From Actinomycetota bacterium (lineage in GTDB: Bacteria; Actinomycetota; Actinomycetes; Nanopelagicales; Nanopelagicaceae): 12,685 nt of DNA. Under the pieces are notes generated by a model that was given only the letters and a program-made list of their open reading frames with translations, had not been told where the DNA came from and ran no database searches. This document shows positions 6,640 through 12,685 of this stretch, one piece after another. The position numbers were made by a program, and so were the translations under genes. Position 1 is the stretch's first letter. The number at the start of each line of letters is the position of its first letter. Location: positions 1 through 12,685 of the forward strand of contig WLNN01000022.1 in assembly GCA_009699765.1 (NCBI GenBank), written 5' to 3'.

Positions 6640-8310
6640 TTACTTAGGTTGCTCGAGACGCATTTCGCGTCCCTTGAGGTAGTAATCAGCAATGTAATCT
6701 GAGCATCTCCAGGCATTAGCCATCATGGTTAGCGTTGGATTCACACCTGTTGCAGTTGGAAAACCTGATCCATCTAGAACAAAGAGATTCTCGACATCGT
6801 GTGACTGGCACCATTCATTAAGTACTGATTTCGCTGGATCAAAGCCCATGCGCGCAGTTCCGTGTTGGTGACAAGTATTTCCTGTCATTTGATCGAGATA
6901 AACAGGGATGGTCTTTCGAGCTCCTGCCATCTCAAGAATTTCAACGTTCTTATCCACTTGCCACTTACCCATTGCAACGTCATTTGCATGCGCCTTGTGA
7001 GTAATGCGAGCGACTGGAAGACCCATGTAGTCCTTAACATTTGGATCGAGATCAACACGATTCGACTCTTGTGGCAAGTCGTGAAGAATCAGACCAATTT
7101 TCATCGCATGGCTAAAGAATGTTCTGTCGGAATCCTTAAGGGCTTGACCCCAGAGCGGACGACCAGGGAAAACCATGTTAATTGGATGACATGTCTGCGA
7201 AGCCGCAGTAATACTTCCGCCAATATATCCACGGCTCTCATCGGTCTCGTAGAAGTCCATAGTTCCGCCACTGATGTAATTTCCAGCCCATCCATAAACA
7301 GGATCATCGATATCTTTATCGAAAAATCCAATTGCGAATAAGTACTCGTGGAATGTTGCATTCTTTCCAACGAGACCAGATGAGTTACCAATTCCTTCTG
7401 GGAACTGTGAAGACTTTGACATCAACATAAGACGCGCAGATTCAATAGCTCCCAAAGTGAGAATTACAACCTTTGCATCTTGCTGAATCTCAGCACCGTC
7501 TTCATCAACATAGATAACACCTGTGGCTTTGCCATCTTTGCCAACAATGACTTCACGGACGAAAGCTTCAGATCTGAGTTCAAAGTTACCAGTCGCAATT
7601 GCCTCCGGAATAAAGGTTGTCGCAGTGTTTGAACGCGCACCACTTGGATCACCATATTGATTCCAAAAGCTTGTGCGGTTAAACGGATTGCGCCCCTTAT
7701 GACCATTAGTCACGCTTGCATGTGGGATTGGGAAAGCATTGATTCCCATCTTGTTACATGCATCGTAGAACTTTTTACCCCAACGAGTTGGAGGCAGAGG
7801 CATGCTTGGATAAGGCTTGCTTCTGAATGGTTCTGTCTTATCAGCACCAGCAATACCTGATACACCAAATTCCCACTCAATTTTTGTTAAGTACGGTTCA
7901 AGATGATCGTAACGAAATGGCCAATCTGCCAAACTCGCCCCATCAACATCGCCATGCAAAGAACGGAGCATGAAGTCGGATTCACGCGGACGCGGAACCC
8001 AGCCAGCCCAGTGATTAGTTCCACCTCCAACGAGCTGAGGCGTCATTGAAAATGGATACGGCTCTGCAACTTCGGACTCGCTACGACGAACAGTACGAGG
8101 AGTCAGTTTTGAATCAGGCCACATGTAGTTTCGGTTAATAAACTTCAACTCATCGCCTGAATAATGCTTATCGTTCTTGAGCCAAGGACCGCGCTCAAGA
8201 CCAACAACCTTCAAACCTGCTTCACTCAATACTTTTGCAGCTGTTCCGCCATTAGCACCTAAGCCGACGATTACGACGTCTACGGGCGCTGGCTTGATCT
8301 TTGGTGTCAT
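6640..8310 (-). CDS. GMC-family FAD-dependent sugar oxidoreductase (gluconate/glucoside dehydrogenase-like large subunit)
   Basis: 556 residues. FAD-binding Rossmann motif VGLGANGG at 15-22 with acidic E39 (LERG) closing the fold; a second FAD block VGGGTNHWAG (94-103); TLGAIESARLML (285-296); and the C-terminal catalytic region with HQHGTARMG (481-489) and GVNPTLTMMANA (522-533). H481 and N524 align with the catalytic His/His-or-Asn pair of GMC enzymes. With the subunit-3 partner it most resembles gluconate 2-dehydrogenase or glucoside 3-dehydrogenase large subunits, which oxidise a sugar or sugar acid. The downstream aldonate-type pathway suggests it makes the acid or a keto sugar here, but C1, C2 and C3 oxidation cannot be told apart by eye. 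No signal peptide: the Rossmann motif starts at residue 15. ATG with AGAAGGGA upstream; 18 bases after the DJ-1-like gene. Confidence 0.9.
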   Translation of the reverse strand: MTPKIKPAPVDVVIVGLGANGGTAAKVLSEAGLKVVGLERGPWLKNDKHYSGDELKFINRNYMWPDSKLTPRTVRRSESEVAEPYPFSMTPQLVGGGTNHWAGWVPRPRESDFMLRSLHGDVDGASLADWPFRYDHLEPYLTKIEWEFGVSGIAGADKTEPFRSKPYPSMPLPPTRWGKKFYDACNKMGINAFPIPHASVTNGHKGRNPFNRTSFWNQYGDPSGARSNTATTFIPEAIATGNFELRSEAFVREVIVGKDGKATGVIYVDEDGAEIQQDAKVVILTLGAIESARLMLMSKSSQFPEGIGNSSGLVGKNATFHEYLFAIGFFDKDIDDPVYGWAGNYISGGTMDFYETDESRGYIGGSITAASQTCHPINMVFPGRPLWGQALKDSDRTFFSHAMKIGLILHDLPQESNRVDLDPNVKDYMGLPVARITHKAHANDVAMGKWQVDKNVEILEMAGARKTIPVYLDQMTGNTCHQHGTARMGFDPAKSVLNEWCQSHDVENLFVLDGSGFPTATGVNPTLTMMANAWRCSDYIADYYLKGREMRLEQPK

Positions 8311-8328
8311 TATGAAATCCCTTCTCGC

Positions 8329-8853
8329 TTACTTTTCGAAGTACCCGATGATTGCTTTTGTGAAAGCTGGTAGATCTGGCGGAGTTCTAGATGTGATTAC
8401 ATTTCCATCTACAACTGCCGCTTCATCTGATACCCAGATTCCACCTGCATTAACAACATCGTCTTCAATAGGTGCGTAACCGGTTACTCGACGACCTTTC
8501 ACCGCTCCGGCTGATGCCAGTATCCAGCCACCATGACAAATGGCGGCGGTCATTTTGCCTTGCTCATAAATTCCCTTGACCAAATTGATCATTGGCTTAT
8601 GAAGGCGCATGTTGTCTGGTGCAAATCCACCAGGAACAATTACGCCATCAAAGTCGTCAGGTGAAACCTCCGAAGCAGATGCATCTGCATCCATTGGATA
8701 CTCCTCTTTGCTCAGATATGACGTCTTGGTACCGCTACCAATGACAGTCACCTTCGCTCCTGCTTCAGTTAAACGAAGATACGGATACCAACCTTCTAGG
8801 ATTTGGTATTCGTCTTCAATCATCAGTGCAATCTTCTTGCCTTGAATGCTCAT
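8329..8853 (-). CDS. DJ-1/PfpI-family protein (class I glutamine-amidotransferase-like)
   Basis: 174 residues, the usual length of PfpI/YhbO-like proteins. IALMIEDEYQILEGWYPYLR (8-27) is the family's opening with its acidic residues; DGVIVPGGFAPD (69-80) follows; the nucleophile elbow AAICHGGWILAS (103-114) places the reactive Cys at 106 with His107 behind it; YAPIEDDVVNAGG (126-138) and VITSRTPPDLPAF (152-164) complete the fold. Members have been described as proteases, glyoxalases, deglycases or hydratases, several of those claims being disputed, so I assign no reaction. No export signal. ATG with AAAGGA a few bases upstream; 47 bases after the cysteine hydrolase and 18 before the GMC gene, in one run. 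Its position suggests handling of a reactive carbonyl or a specific step on the sugar derivative. Confidence 0.88.
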   Translation of the reverse strand: MSIQGKKIALMIEDEYQILEGWYPYLRLTEAGAKVTVIGSGTKTSYLSKEEYPMDADASASEVSPDDFDGVIVPGGFAPDNMRLHKPMINLVKGIYEQGKMTAAICHGGWILASAGAVKGRRVTGYAPIEDDVVNAGGIWVSDEAAVVDGNVITSRTPPDLPAFTKAIIGYFEK

Positions 8854-8900
8854 TTTGGTTCCTTTCGACTGTTTTCAGAGAATTATGAATTGGCTATTTA

Positions 8901-9596
8901 TTAGACAAGCTGCGGAAGAATCTCGGTGCTCAAACGAACATCACCGTGATTTGCCTGAATGTTTCGAAGTGCTTCCCAGTGCTGTCCATAACCATCAGGC
9001 TGGTTCTCAAGTGAAGCTGGAATTGCTGCAGTGGTATCAGCCAAACAGACAACCTTGATATCTTGGTTAGCTCCATCAATTGCAGTTGTGAGCATGCAAT
9101 TTGCTGTTGATACGCCTGCAATAATCAATGTGTCTGCGCCTGCACGCTTCATGTACTCATTCAAAGGTGTTCCATAGAATGATGAGAAACGGTGCTTCTT
9201 CATGATTGGCTCGCCTGGAAGTGGAACAAGGTTTGAATCAAGTTCGTCTCCGCCATGGCCCCAAGATCCTGGGAAGTTCATCAAATCAACGCCCCACTTC
9301 TTATCTGCATAGCCAGCGTCTTTTCCATCTTCGCGCAATCCCCACATTGACCAAACAACTGGAATTCCAGCTTTGCGAGCTGCGTTAAGAACATTTAGCA
9401 CTGGCTGTACGACATCAGCACCTTCAGGGGCGCCACCAATACTTGGGATATACATAGCTCCACCCTTTGATACGCAGGCATGCTGCATATCCAGAATGAG
9501 TAGCAGTGACTTCTTTGGATCAATCTTGTCAACAATCATGTTGGAACGATTAATGACCTTATCGATATTCTTATATGTGTAATCTAGTGATGACAT
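8901..9596 (-). CDS. Isochorismatase-fold cysteine hydrolase (amidohydrolase type)
   Basis: 231 residues with the complete Asp-Lys-Cys triad of the family: D36 in LLLILDMQHACV, Lys134 in IMKKHRFSSFYGTPL (131-145), and Cys167 in IIAGVSTANCMLTTA (158-172). The Cys-bearing triad points to amide or carbamoyl hydrolysis (as in nicotinamidase, N-carbamoylsarcosine amidase or biuret hydrolase), not the isochorismate vinyl-ether cleavage of enzymes lacking that Cys. The first 27 residues extend beyond the core. There is no signal peptide. Ribosome-binding site AAGGAG lies six to seven bases before the ATG, the best in the locus. It sits between the regulator and the DJ-1-like gene in the same run, so a role in the same catabolic route is likely, though no step of a standard sugar-acid pathway needs an amidase. 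Substrate unknown. Confidence 0.9.
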   Translation of the reverse strand: MSSLDYTYKNIDKVINRSNMIVDKIDPKKSLLLILDMQHACVSKGGAMYIPSIGGAPEGADVVQPVLNVLNAARKAGIPVVWSMWGLREDGKDAGYADKKWGVDLMNFPGSWGHGGDELDSNLVPLPGEPIMKKHRFSSFYGTPLNEYMKRAGADTLIIAGVSTANCMLTTAIDGANQDIKVVCLADTTAAIPASLENQPDGYGQHWEALRNIQANHGDVRLSTEILPQLV

Positions 9597-9626
9597 TTTC
9601 TCTCCTTGTAAATGATTAGTGATTAA

Positions 9627-10367
9627 TTACTTCTTTTTAGCTTTACTCTTCTTTGCATCTAGCTTGTTAATTTCTTTAACTAAGTCTTTTTCAGCAAATT
9701 GCAAGTGTGCGTAGGCTTCCTTTTTAGCAACTGCCTCATCTTGGGCGATGATTGCTTTAAGGATTCGAAGGTGACCTTCGTGAGCGTGAGCCATACGATT
9801 TTCGAATGAGATAACTTTCTCTGAGTAAATCGCGTGGTGCGGTGTGACCTGTTGATAAATCTGAATAAAAAGACGATTTCTTGTTGCGGCCGCGATCAAG
9901 GAGTGAAATTGTGAATCCAGTTTCACGAATTCTTCCGTCGTTATTCCAGGTTTAGAGGCTTCTTTCAAGACAGCTTTCATATCTTGAATATCTTTAGTTG
10001 TTCGCCGTATAGCAGCCATTGCTGCACCAGCGGGTTCAACTGCGTACCGAACATTGAATAGTTCGAGTGCGGTGACTTCTCCGGCAGAAAGCAATGACAT
10101 GCTTTTTGCAGATTGCTCACTTTGATCTGAGACGAAGGTTCCAACACCGTGCGAGCGCACAATGATGCCGAGGGTTTCTAACTTGCTAATCGCTTCACGC
10201 ATACTGCTGCGACCCACACCGAATTGCTCGGCTAAATCGCGTTCGGAAGGAAACTTACCCTCGGCACCAAAGTGGCCTGATCGAATCAAGCTTTCAAGCT
10301 GGGCCGCAACGGCGTCAGAAAGTTTCAATTGCTTTACGGGAACTACCCCTTTATTTTCTGTCGCCAT
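9627..10367 (-). CDS. GntR-family transcriptional regulator, FCD (FadR) subfamily
   Basis: 246 residues. A winged helix-turn-helix spans about 12-80: LESLIRSGHFGAEGKFPSER, then LAEQFGVGRSSMREAI (recognition helix) and GIIVRSHGVGTFV (wing). The all-helical FCD domain follows (97-232), with likely metal/ligand residues D151 and H155 (DSQFH), H199 (EGHLRI) and H221 (AHLQF). FCD regulators commonly repress sugar-acid genes and are released by a pathway acid, which suits a 2-keto-3-deoxy acid or aldonate here. The C-terminus is a lysine-rich tail (KLDAKKSKAKKK), beyond the usual domain end. ATG with AGGAG five bases upstream. It lies inside the run it probably controls, 41 bases after the binding-protein gene and 30 before the hydrolase. 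Candidate operators are the dyads at 5815-5849 and 11598-11623. Confidence 0.92.
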   Translation of the reverse strand: MATENKGVVPVKQLKLSDAVAAQLESLIRSGHFGAEGKFPSERDLAEQFGVGRSSMREAISKLETLGIIVRSHGVGTFVSDQSEQSAKSMSLLSAGEVTALELFNVRYAVEPAGAAMAAIRRTTKDIQDMKAVLKEASKPGITTEEFVKLDSQFHSLIAAATRNRLFIQIYQQVTPHHAIYSEKVISFENRMAHAHEGHLRILKAIIAQDEAVAKKEAYAHLQFAEKDLVKEINKLDAKKSKAKKK

Positions 10368-10408
10368 TGCGTCTCCTAAGATTCGATCTTTACTTGTGTT
10401 TAGAACTT

Positions 10409-11542
10409 TTACTTGCCGTACTTACGTGTTGTAGCAAGTGCCCACTCAGCATATGCCTGGTGCCACTGATAGTTCGTCTTATCGACAACCTGAGTTGGGT
10501 TATTGATAATCTGAGTTACGGTTTGACCAAGTGCGACTGTTGAGAAGATGGCTTCGATCAAGTTTTGACCCTGATCAATTCCACCGATATCGACTGTTGC
10601 AGTTAATTTTCCAGCAGCGATGGCTTTAAATCCAGAGACAAGTCCGTCAGCGCCGATAGTCAAAATTCCAGTCTTGCCGTTCCAGTGCTTGAGACCAGCG
10701 GCATCAATTGCTTGTGAAGCGCCCAGTGCCATTTCCTCATTCTCACCGTAGATTGCATTCACATCTGGATACTTTGTTAGAAGGTCCTGAGCTGCAGTGA
10801 ATCCCTTATCGCGGACATATCCACCATCGGCTTCTCCTACAACTTTAATTCCAGGGTTCTCTTTAAGGGCCTTATCGAAACCAATCTTACGGCCGCGAGT
10901 CCAGTCAGAGCCAGAAGGTCCCCAAATTTGAAGGATCTTTCCTTTTCCGCCCAAGGCTTGAGCCAAATATGTTCCAGCAAGGTAACCAGATTGCCAACGG
11001 TTGTCATAACCGATATTTGAAACGGTTTCGAGCTGAGATTCTGGGTAGAGCTCAGCTGGTTGATTAAACTGAAATACCTTAAGTCCCTTTGAGTTTGCGG
11101 TCTTGTAGAGGTCCTGCACTGTTGCAAAGTTTGCACCAGTACATACAGCAATTGCGTCAAAGCGACGGCTGATCCAAGACTGAACGATTCCTAGAGTTCC
11201 TTGTACTGCGTTGAAGTCTCCAACTGGTGCTTGGCGTTCCCAAACCCACTTAACTCCAAAACGCTTTTCGAACTCTGCCATTTTGCGCCATGCGGCATTT
11301 TCGATCTGTGTGAAGTTCTCAGACAAAACCGGTGGTGTAAATCCAACTTTAATTGTTCTTCCCTTAACAATTGCGCGGATTGCCTTATCTAGCTTTACAT
11401 CGGTAGTTCCGCCCAATGCTGAAGCGGGTGAAGCACCCAAAAATTGAGCTGCTCCTATTCCGGCACCGACAAGTGCCGAAGTACGTAGTATCGAGCGACG
11501 AGAAACATCAGCATTTCTCTCCATTCCAACGTTTTCTTCCAT
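10409..11542 (-). CDS. Sugar ABC transporter substrate-binding protein (RbsB-like, CUT2), Tat signal, no lipobox
   Basis: 377 residues from the ATG at 11542. A longer start at 11578 has no usable ribosome-binding site, while 11542 has GAGGGG six bases upstream. N-terminus: twin-arginine motif SRRSIL (R15/R16), a hydrophobic stretch ALVGAGIGAAQFLGA and likely cleavage after A42 (SPASA). There is no Cys at the cleavage site, so it is not a lipoprotein, unlike most actinobacterial sugar-binding proteins. The mature part is a periplasmic-binding type I fold: IKVGFTPPV (about 64-72), FDAIAVCTGANFATVQDLY, LKVFQFNQP, ILQIWGPSGSDWTRGR, AIYGENEEMALGASQAI and LTIGADGL, as in ribose/xylose/inositol-type binding proteins. 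It follows the permease gene by 84 bases, in an order permease then binding protein. Tat export implies folding in the cytoplasm before export. Ligand not predictable; the catabolic genes suggest an aldose, aldonate or derivative. Confidence 0.9.
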   Translation of the reverse strand: MEENVGMERNADVSRRSILRTSALVGAGIGAAQFLGASPASALGGTTDVKLDKAIRAIVKGRTIKVGFTPPVLSENFTQIENAAWRKMAEFEKRFGVKWVWERQAPVGDFNAVQGTLGIVQSWISRRFDAIAVCTGANFATVQDLYKTANSKGLKVFQFNQPAELYPESQLETVSNIGYDNRWQSGYLAGTYLAQALGGKGKILQIWGPSGSDWTRGRKIGFDKALKENPGIKVVGEADGGYVRDKGFTAAQDLLTKYPDVNAIYGENEEMALGASQAIDAAGLKHWNGKTGILTIGADGLVSGFKAIAAGKLTATVDIGGIDQGQNLIEAIFSTVALGQTVTQIINNPTQVVDKTNYQWHQAYAEWALATTRKYGK

Positions 11543-11548
11543 TCCATA

Positions 11549-11554
11549 CCCCTC
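11549..11554 (-). promoter_or_regulatory. Ribosome-binding site that fixes the binding-protein start at 11542
   Basis: GAGGGG on the minus strand with a six-base spacer to the ATG at 11542. The alternative ATGs at 11578 (preceded by CTGGG directly) and 11524 (no purine-rich block at proper spacing) are worse. The choice also puts the twin-arginine pair at residues 15-16, a normal Tat n-region length. Confidence 0.7.
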
Positions 11555-11597
11555 AACTGCTCTATCTCTCAGATTCATCCCAGTTGATTCATCTGAG

Positions 11598-11623
11598 TTT
11601 TGTTTAGTGACTCCTAAACAAAA
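11598..11623. repeat. 10-base perfect inverted repeat between permease and binding-protein genes
   Basis: Arms TTTTGTTTAG (11598-11607) and CTAAACAAAA (11614-11623) flank a six-base spacer, four bases after the permease stop and 55 bases before the binding-protein ATG. On the transcribed (minus) strand the structure is preceded, not followed, by a U-run, so it does not look like an intrinsic terminator for this operon. It could be an operator, or an mRNA stem-loop that sets the ratio of permease to binding protein by stabilising one segment. The spacing favours either reading; no promoter with a good -10/-35 pair could be assigned beside it. Confidence 0.6.
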
Positions 11624-11626
11624 ATT

Positions 11627-12643
11627 TTACGTGCCGTCGTTTCTCCGTCGATTCAATTTTCGACCGAATTCACTCGATGCACGATTTGCTAGTACTGCGC
11701 CAATAAGAACTGTGCCGATCACAATTGCTTGCCAGCTAGATGTAATGCCTACTAAATTGATGATGTTGCGAGTCAAAGTGAGAGTAAGGGCACCAATAAG
11801 CGCGCCAATTACGCGACCTTTTCCTCCCAGTAGCGAAGCTCCGCCAATCACTGCGGCAGCAATTGCGCTAATTTCATAGCCTTTGCCAATTAGTGGTGGG
11901 ATTGTTGTTGTTCGTCCTGCGATATGAATTCCTGCAATTGCCGCAAGGAACCCACTTATTGCGTATGCAGCAATCTTCATTGCATCAACACTGACTCCGG
12001 CATTTCGAGCCGAGACAGGTGAGCTACCAACTGCATAAAGCTTGAGTCCAAATTTAGTTCGCTTTAGGACAATACCAACGACTATTGAAATCACTACAAC
12101 AACAATCATTGGAATTGAAATTGGACCCGCAATCTTCTTGAGTCCGCCGATGTAGTAATAAGCATCATTCATGTAACCAAGAATTGGAACACCTTGTGTC
12201 CAGAGCAAGATGAATCCTTGTCCAATACCTAGCATCGCTAAGGTCGCGATAAAGTCTGGAATACCTAGCTTTGTAATTAACAGACCATTAATTAATCCGA
12301 TTCCTGCACCGATTGCTAATGCACAGACAAAAGCAACTCCCATGTTCATTCCATAGGAAATGAATTTGCCTGCAACTCCAGCGGTCACTGCCATCGTTGA
12401 ACCTACAGAAAGATCCAAGCCGCCCGCAATCAGGACTACTGTCATGCCGATAGCCAGAAAGCTCACTGTCATCATTGCATTGATAATGTTTGTGACATTT
12501 CCACTTGTAGCAAAACTTGGCTCAAGTATTGTCATTAAAACAATTGCAATTAAAAGTAGCGCAACGATTCCAAATGATTGATCTTGCAAGACTCTATTTC
12601 GAAGCGAGCCAGATGATTTTTTGACCGAGATATCAAGTGTCAT
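11627..12643 (-). CDS. Sugar ABC transporter permease (RbsC-like, CUT2 / BPD_transp_2 family)
   Basis: 338 residues, very hydrophobic, with the usual RbsC length and probably 8-10 membrane helices. The CUT2 permease hallmarks are present: GMTVVLIAGGLDLSVGST (66-83), GIPDFIATLAMLGIG (127-141), the cytoplasmic coupling loop KLYAVGSSPVSARNAGVSVD (201-220), and GYEISAIAAAVIGGASLLGG (255-274). The N-terminus is cytoplasmic (KKSSGSLRNR) and the C-terminus is basic (GRKLNRRRNDGT). ATG with AAGAAGG upstream. The protein forms the membrane channel, with the binding protein at 10409-11542 delivering substrate and an ATPase that should be encoded upstream, beyond the window edge. There is only one permease gene, as usual for CUT2 systems, which work as homodimers. 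Confidence 0.93.
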   Translation of the reverse strand: MTLDISVKKSSGSLRNRVLQDQSFGIVALLLIAIVLMTILEPSFATSGNVTNIINAMMTVSFLAIGMTVVLIAGGLDLSVGSTMAVTAGVAGKFISYGMNMGVAFVCALAIGAGIGLINGLLITKLGIPDFIATLAMLGIGQGFILLWTQGVPILGYMNDAYYYIGGLKKIAGPISIPMIVVVVISIVVGIVLKRTKFGLKLYAVGSSPVSARNAGVSVDAMKIAAYAISGFLAAIAGIHIAGRTTTIPPLIGKGYEISAIAAAVIGGASLLGGKGRVIGALIGALTLTLTRNIINLVGITSSWQAIVIGTVLIGAVLANRASSEFGRKLNRRRNDGT

Positions 12644-12685
12644 AATGAAACCTTCTTATCGGTACGAGCCTGAACAAAAGCTTCG
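12640..12685 (-). CDS. C-terminal tail of an upstream gene, probably the ABC ATPase (partial)
   Basis: The minus-strand frame from 12684 reads EAFVQARTDKKVSL and ends at a TGA (12640-12642) that overlaps the permease ATG as ATGA, a classic coupled arrangement. A sugar ABC ATPase is the expected neighbour of an RbsC-type permease, but 14 residues cannot show it. A second frame ends at a TAA (12656-12658), giving RSFCSGSYR, and cannot be excluded. Confidence 0.4.
   Translation of the reverse strand, partial: EAFVQARTDKKVSL

Noticed and set aside
6862..7341. 159-residue open frame on the plus strand opposite the GMC gene
   Set aside because: It lies wholly inside a strongly motif-supported minus-strand gene, has no ribosome-binding site or recognisable domain, and its composition looks like an antisense shadow.
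11543..11578. Longer N-terminus for the sugar-binding protein starting at 11578
   Set aside because: No usable ribosome-binding site in front of 11578, while the ATG at 11542 has GAGGGG at six bases and gives a normal Tat n-region.
11598..11623. Intrinsic terminator after the permease gene
   Set aside because: The stem is AT-rich and the U-run precedes the hairpin on the coding strand instead of following it; the operon seems to read through.
1..12685. CRISPR array, tRNA or rRNA genes, insertion sequences or a new defence system
   Set aside because: No spaced direct repeats, no tRNA-like cloverleaf with conserved T-arm, no transposase or terminal repeats, and no nuclease, helicase or toxin-like genes were seen; the coding content is metabolic.

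Overview
The window reads as a piece of a low-to-moderate G+C actinobacterial chromosome. The evidence is indirect: protein style (a mycobacterial/streptomycete-like SRPBCC protein, an FCD-type GntR regulator, a CUT2 sugar ABC transporter), a Tat signal on a solute-binding protein, and a well-placed leaderless promoter. A streamlined freshwater actinobacterium (Nanopelagicales-like) would fit, but this is inference and no marker gene is present. No rRNA, tRNA, CRISPR array or insertion sequence was seen, and no gene-free stretch exceeds 150 bases.

Left part (1-2811, plus strand): a 5'-truncated calcineurin-like metallophosphoesterase with an Fn3-like N-terminal region; a secreted two-domain protein ending in a PEBP (YbhB/YbcL-like) domain, which overlaps it by four bases (GTGA); then a small SRPBCC-domain protein with its own leaderless promoter. 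The last gene converges on the minus-strand block with only four bases between stop codons.

Right part (2816-12685, minus strand): a co-directional run of at least ten genes that looks like one carbohydrate uptake and catabolism locus. In transcription order: the tail of an upstream gene (probably the ABC ATPase), an RbsC-type permease, a Tat-exported sugar-binding protein, a GntR/FCD regulator, an isochorismatase-fold cysteine hydrolase, a DJ-1/PfpI protein, a GMC flavoprotein, a gluconate-2-dehydrogenase-subunit-3-like protein, a 150-base gap with two small palindromes, then an enolase-superfamily sugar-acid dehydratase, a KDPG-type aldolase and a KDG kinase.

Working model (inference): a sugar or sugar derivative enters through the CUT2 transporter, is oxidised by the GMC/subunit-3 pair to an aldonate or a keto-sugar, is dehydrated to a 2-keto-3-deoxy acid, phosphorylated by the kinase and cleaved by the aldolase to pyruvate and glyceraldehyde 3-phosphate. 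This is a semi-phosphorylative Entner-Doudoroff or DeLey-Doudoroff type route. The isochorismatase-like and DJ-1-like genes do not belong to the textbook route and suggest either an amide-bearing substrate or handling of reactive by-products. The GMC pair has no export signal and no cytochrome partner in view, unlike the classical periplasmic gluconate dehydrogenases.
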